From: Tepidimonas fonticaldi
GTDB lineage: Bacteria; Pseudomonadota; Gammaproteobacteria; Burkholderiales; Burkholderiaceae_C
Direction: 5' to 3'
Length of the DNA stretch: 64,000 nucleotides
Assembly: GCF_007556755.1 (NCBI RefSeq)
Contig: NZ_VJOO01000004.1
Coordinates: 1 to 64,000, forward strand
Shown here piece by piece: positions 62,996 through 64,000 of the stretch (position 1 is the stretch's first letter; the number at the start of each line of letters is the position of its first letter). The translations under genes and the position numbers were made by a program. The notes under the pieces were generated by a model, which saw nothing but the letters and a program-made list of their open reading frames with translations, did not search any database and was not told the origin of the DNA.

Positions 62996-64000
62996 ACGAG
63001 ACACCGACACGGTCGCCCTGGGGGCGACGCGCAGCCATCGCGGCTGGGGTGCTGGGGGTGGCTGTGCTGGGGGCGTGGGTGCTGCAGCCGCGCCCGCTGG
63101 TGGTCGATGTGGCCGCCGTGCACGAGGGCCGCTTCGAGCAGACGGTGCAGGAGGACGGCCGGCTGCGGCCCGTACAGCGCTACACCGTCGCGGCGCCCTT
63201 GCAGGGGCGCCTGGAGCGCCCGACGCTGGACGTGGGCGCGGACGTGCGCGCCGGGGACGTGCTGGCAGTGCTGCATCCGGCGGCGCCGGCGCTGATCGAT
63301 GCGCGCACGCGCGCCGTGCTGCAGCAGCGCGTGGGCGCGAGCGAGGCTGCGCTGGCTGCGGCCGACGCGCAGGGGCAGCGGGCGCGGCTGACCCACGATC
63401 AGGCGCGCGCCGACCTGCAGCGCACGCGCGATCTGGCGCAGCAGCGCTTCGTCGCGCCATCGGCTGCGGAACAGGCCGAGCGGAGCGAGCGCGCGGCCGC
63501 CCAGGCCTTGGCCGCCGCCGAGGCGGAGCGCCAGCGCGCGCGCTACGCCGTGGCCGAGGCGCGGGCCGCGCTGGCCCAGGCGGACGGCGGCGCGCCGGGG
63601 CGCCCTTGGCTGGTGCGCAGCCCCGTGGGCGGGCGCATCCTCAAGCGCCATGTGGACAGCGCGGTGCCGGTCAATGTCGGTCAGGCGTTGTTCGAGATCG
63701 CCGATCTGGCACAACTGGAGGCGGTGGTCGATGTGCTGTCCGCCGACGCTCTGCGCATTGCGGTGGGGGCGCCCGCCACGGTGTCGGTGGGGCCCGCCGT
63801 ACCCCCGTTGACCGCCCGGGTCGCCCGGATCGATCCGACGGCCTTCACCAAAGTGTCCGCGCTGGGCGTGGAAGAGCAGCGCGTGCCGGTCGTCCTGGCT
63901 TTGGAGGGCCCGCCCGCCGAGGCGATTCTGGGGGATGGCTACCGGGTCGAGGCACGCATCGTCGTCTCGGCGCAGGAGCGGGTCACGCTGGTCCCCACCG
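62992..64000 (+). CDS. HlyD-type membrane-fusion protein, cut by the right edge
   Basis: At least 336 residues are present and the frame is open to the end of the window. One N-terminal membrane helix (AAGVLGVAVLGAWVLQP) is followed by the lipoyl half-motif PLQGRLERPTLDVGADVRAG and a long Ala/Arg/Gln-rich coiled hairpin (about 100-195). The second lipoyl half (RSPVGGRILKRHVDSAVPVN) and beta-barrel domain follow. It bridges the permease to an outer-membrane channel. The cargo is unknown. Confidence 0.9.
   Translation, partial: MNETPTRSPWGRRAAIAAGVLGVAVLGAWVLQPRPLVVDVAAVHEGRFEQTVQEDGRLRPVQRYTVAAPLQGRLERPTLDVGADVRAGDVLAVLHPAAPALIDARTRAVLQQRVGASEAALAAADAQGQRARLTHDQARADLQRTRDLAQQRFVAPSAAEQAERSERAAAQALAAAEAERQRARYAVAEARAALAQADGGAPGRPWLVRSPVGGRILKRHVDSAVPVNVGQALFEIADLAQLEAVVDVLSADALRIAVGAPATVSVGPAVPPLTARVARIDPTAFTKVSALGVEEQRVPVVLALEGPPAEAILGDGYRVEARIVVSAQERVTLVPT

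Overview
The window is GC-rich DNA (estimated near 68-70% by eye) whose genes look like those of a betaproteobacterium of the order Burkholderiales, most like Comamonadaceae. The pointers are a GTG-started RpoD with an Ala/Lys-rich N-terminus, an EF-P with Arg32 next to its rhamnosyltransferase EarP, a phasin, TRAP transporters and aromatic-acid catabolic operons. The genus is not determined. Nearly all coding space is occupied, and most neighbours in operons overlap by 4 bases.

Left edge (1-1710): a mosaic of broken pieces. It holds the 3' part of an IS91-type transposase, the C-terminus of an EAL protein, one intact ankyrin-repeat lipoprotein gene, two inverted repeats, an orphan C-terminal fragment and the 3' end of an IS5-family transposase. 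It looks like an insertion or deletion scar of foreign origin.

Aromatic catabolism (1716-20051): a MarR regulator and a glutamine amidotransferase precede a minus-strand operon of acyl-CoA dehydrogenase, thioesterase, SDR, thiolase, feruloyl-CoA synthase-like ligase and crotonase. Together these could carry out CoA-dependent beta-oxidation of phenylpropenoic acids such as ferulate. A second crotonase and an IclR regulator follow. Next come plus-strand genes for an MBL-fold protein, a VOC protein, an MhaA-like flavin hydroxylase, a small DUF2783 partner and fumarylacetoacetase. A TRAP transporter comes last. This second block resembles a hydroxyphenylacetate/homogentisate route in which no recognisable homogentisate dioxygenase is present. 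It ends in a chimeric gene fragment (dehydrogenase N-terminus joined to a chemoreceptor tail).

Central region (20386-37706): rpoD and dnaG are followed by an operon of three translationally coupled genes (diguanylate cyclase, periplasmic-binding lipoprotein, and a PhnD-like/PAS/GGDEF/EAL protein). Then come an SDR with a LiuR-like palindrome, a ferric-iron binding protein and a patatin-like lipoprotein sharing a Fur box, a phasin, and an operon of HDAC-like amidohydrolase, thioesterase, nitroreductase and 2-hydroxyacid dehydrogenase.

Right half (37877-64000): two tandem, non-identical Mrp-type cation/proton antiporter operons, the first with seven separate subunits and the second with an A-B fusion. 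After them come a LOG-family hydrolase, efp-earP, uvrC-pgsA-EamA transporter, a tartrate dehydrogenase-like gene, hupB, tRNA-Val(TAC), ppiD and tRNA-His(GTG). The window closes with an ABC exporter (ATPase, 790-aa FtsX-type permease, membrane-fusion protein) cut by the right edge.
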